Assembly (NCBI GenBank): GCA_034680345.1
Contig: JAXISZ010000002.1
Coordinates: forward strand, 79,121 to 143,120
Origin: SXZD01 sp034680345
GTDB lineage: Bacteria > Pseudomonadota > Gammaproteobacteria > Burkholderiales > Burkholderiaceae_B
Length of the DNA: 64,000 bases
Direction: 5' to 3'
Under the pieces are notes generated by a model. It searched no databases and was not told the origin of the DNA. It saw only the letters and a list, made by a program, of their open reading frames with translations. Shown in pieces: positions 63,049 through 64,000 of this stretch. Numbering within the stretch: the stretch's first letter is position 1; the number at the start of each line of letters is the position of its first letter. Position numbers and translations under genes: made by a program.

Positions 63049-63609
63049 TTATTTTACGCGGTTGCGATATTCATGCGTGCGTGTGTCAATTTCAATTTTA
63101 TCACCAATTTCAACAAAGGCTGGAACTTGAATCTCATAGTTGCTGGGGGCAATTCGGGCGGGTTTCATGACCTTGCCAGATGTGTCTCCACGAACAGCAG
63201 GCTCAGTGTATGCAACTTCTCTAACAACACTGGTTGGTAGTTCAACAGAAATTGCTTTACTGTCATAGAAAACAACTTCACAAGGCATGCCATCAATTAG
63301 ATAATTCAAGGCCTCGCTCATCATTTCTGCTTCAACTTCAAATTGATTGTATTCGGCATCCATAAAAACATACATTGGATCAGCAAAATAAGAATAGGTG
63401 GCTTCTTTTCTATCTAGAACCAAAACCTCGAACTTTTCATCGGCTTTAAAAACAGACTCTGTTCCGGTTGCGGATAGTAGGCCTTTCATTTTAATTTTTA
63501 CAACAGCGGCGTTACGACCAGATTTGTTGTATTCAGTTTTGATAATCACCATGGGTTCTTTACCAATCATAATGACGTTACCCGCACGGAGTTCTTGCGC
63601 GATTTTCAT
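63049..63609 (-). CDS. efp: Elongation factor P
   Basis: Relieves ribosome stalling at polyproline; 186 residues in three beta-barrel domains. The modified residue is Arg32 (TEYNKSGRNAAVVKIK), the hallmark of the EarP-rhamnosylated type, and earP is next to it. Start ATG preceded by an AT-rich region with gcaatgaaaatc context. The Pro/Ala-rich small lipoprotein (20402-20611) and TPR linker do not contain long proline runs, so they say nothing about EF-P need. Confidence 0.98.
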   Translation of the reverse strand: MKIAQELRAGNVIMIGKEPMVIIKTEYNKSGRNAAVVKIKMKGLLSATGTESVFKADEKFEVLVLDRKEATYSYFADPMYVFMDAEYNQFEVEAEMMSEALNYLIDGMPCEVVFYDSKAISVELPTSVVREVAYTEPAVRGDTSGKVMKPARIAPSNYEIQVPAFVEIGDKIEIDTRTHEYRNRVK

Positions 63610-63863
63610 TGCAGCCTCTAAAAAAGTGTAAAAGGAAATAAAACAGAGCGTAACTATAGCGAAAAAAACCCATATCGTCTGTAGTAAATCATTTGTTAGG
63701 GGCTAAGAGGTAAAAAAAAAACGAAATAATTTGAAAAAATGGCGGGGATTTTTAAAAAAATTAATATATTGATTTTAAATAGTAAAACAATAATTGTTGT
63801 CTGCTTTTTAAGTAAATCACACCCATTTGGGTCTTCTTTTTAGGTATTTTTTCTTAATAGTGT

Positions 63864-63892
63864 TTGACAGGTTAAAAAAAGGTGTGCATAAT
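63864..63892 (+). promoter_or_regulatory. rRNA operon promoter
   Basis: TTGACA (63864-63869) and CATAAT (63887-63892) are 17 bases apart, with A/T tracts upstream (about 63700-63860) that fit an UP element. It points rightwards to the rRNA leader. The start would be near 63899. Confidence 0.82.
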
Positions 63893-63898
63893 CTCGTT

Positions 63899-64000
63899 TC
63901 TCTGCTGCTGCGAAATAAAAGAACGTAGCAAAAAAGCAGGTAGTCACTCAAAAGTGAGTGGTGTAAAGCTCTTTAACAATTAACAGCCGATAAGTGTGGG
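63899..64000 (+). other. rRNA operon leader with boxB-boxA (16S gene beyond window)
   Basis: The leader contains a hairpin cactc-aaaagt-gagtg (63945-63960, boxB-like) and the antitermination boxA gctctttaaca (63968-63978), then acagccgataagtgtggg, a stretch typical of betaproteobacterial pre-16S leaders. The window ends before the mature 16S gene. Confidence 0.85.

Noticed and set aside
63821..63832. acccatttgggt hairpin upstream of the rRNA promoter
   Set aside because: Only a four-base stem; no gene upstream on the plus strand needs a terminator here.

Overview
The window looks like chromosomal DNA of a low-GC betaproteobacterium, most likely Burkholderiales. The grounds are a betaproteobacterial nuo gene order, Arg32-type EF-P with its rhamnosyltransferase EarP, SAH-riboswitch-ahcY-tlyA-metF, the metK/lpxL/dapF/xerC neighbourhood, and an rRNA leader (boxA followed by a stretch ending cagccgataagtgtggg) of the betaproteobacterial kind. 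Almost all genes are intact housekeeping genes, tightly packed. I see no CRISPR array, prophage, intact insertion sequence or tRNA gene.

Layout. 1-11190: respiratory complex I genes nuoF (cut by the window edge) to nuoN, all on +. 11308-12963: ETF-ubiquinone oxidoreductase on -. 13222-18878: scoA-scoB, pyrG, kdsA, eno, ftsB on +. 18875-22108: hslO, a gamma-carbonic anhydrase, a tiny Ala/Pro lipoprotein and a RoxA-type ribosomal oxygenase on -. 22407-28437: slyD, suhB-mutS (-), trmJ, cysE. 28409-32446: an envelope operon on - (TPR protein, L,D-transpeptidase, periplasmic cyclophilin, lpxH). 32561-36683: cysS, an AlkA-like glycosylase, accA, tilS on +, then a stub of a lost sugar epimerase. 37110-42024: yajQ, a UreE-like protein, pepN, fbp on -. 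42230-43756: murB and a decayed LigB-like dioxygenase. 43816-50764: slt, an NDUFA9-like reductase, argD, argF, argG and ppnP on -. 50795-56559: a one-carbon/methyl-cycle block with a frameshifted 5-formyl-THF cyclo-ligase, metF, tlyA, ahcY and metK. 56840-61870: two lipid A acyltransferases, dapF, xerC, rlmI on +. 61917-63609: earP and efp on -. 63864-64000: promoter and leader of an rRNA operon whose 16S gene lies just past the end.

The most coherent regulatory story is the methyl cycle. metK (makes SAM) is preceded by a leader that resembles a SAM-II riboswitch. ahcY (removes SAH), cotranscribed with the methyltransferase gene tlyA and with metF (supplies methyl-THF), is preceded by a clear SAH riboswitch. 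The folate-salvage gene that converges on metF carries a run of ten G that breaks its frame and could make it switchable.

Other points worth a look are an orphan His-rich UreE-like protein in the pepN-fbp operon, a terminator wedged between efp and earP up to the earP start codon, two gene remnants, and an unusual cysteine-containing loop in NuoN. I found no clearly new multi-gene system; the strongest candidates are single-locus regulatory or decay events.
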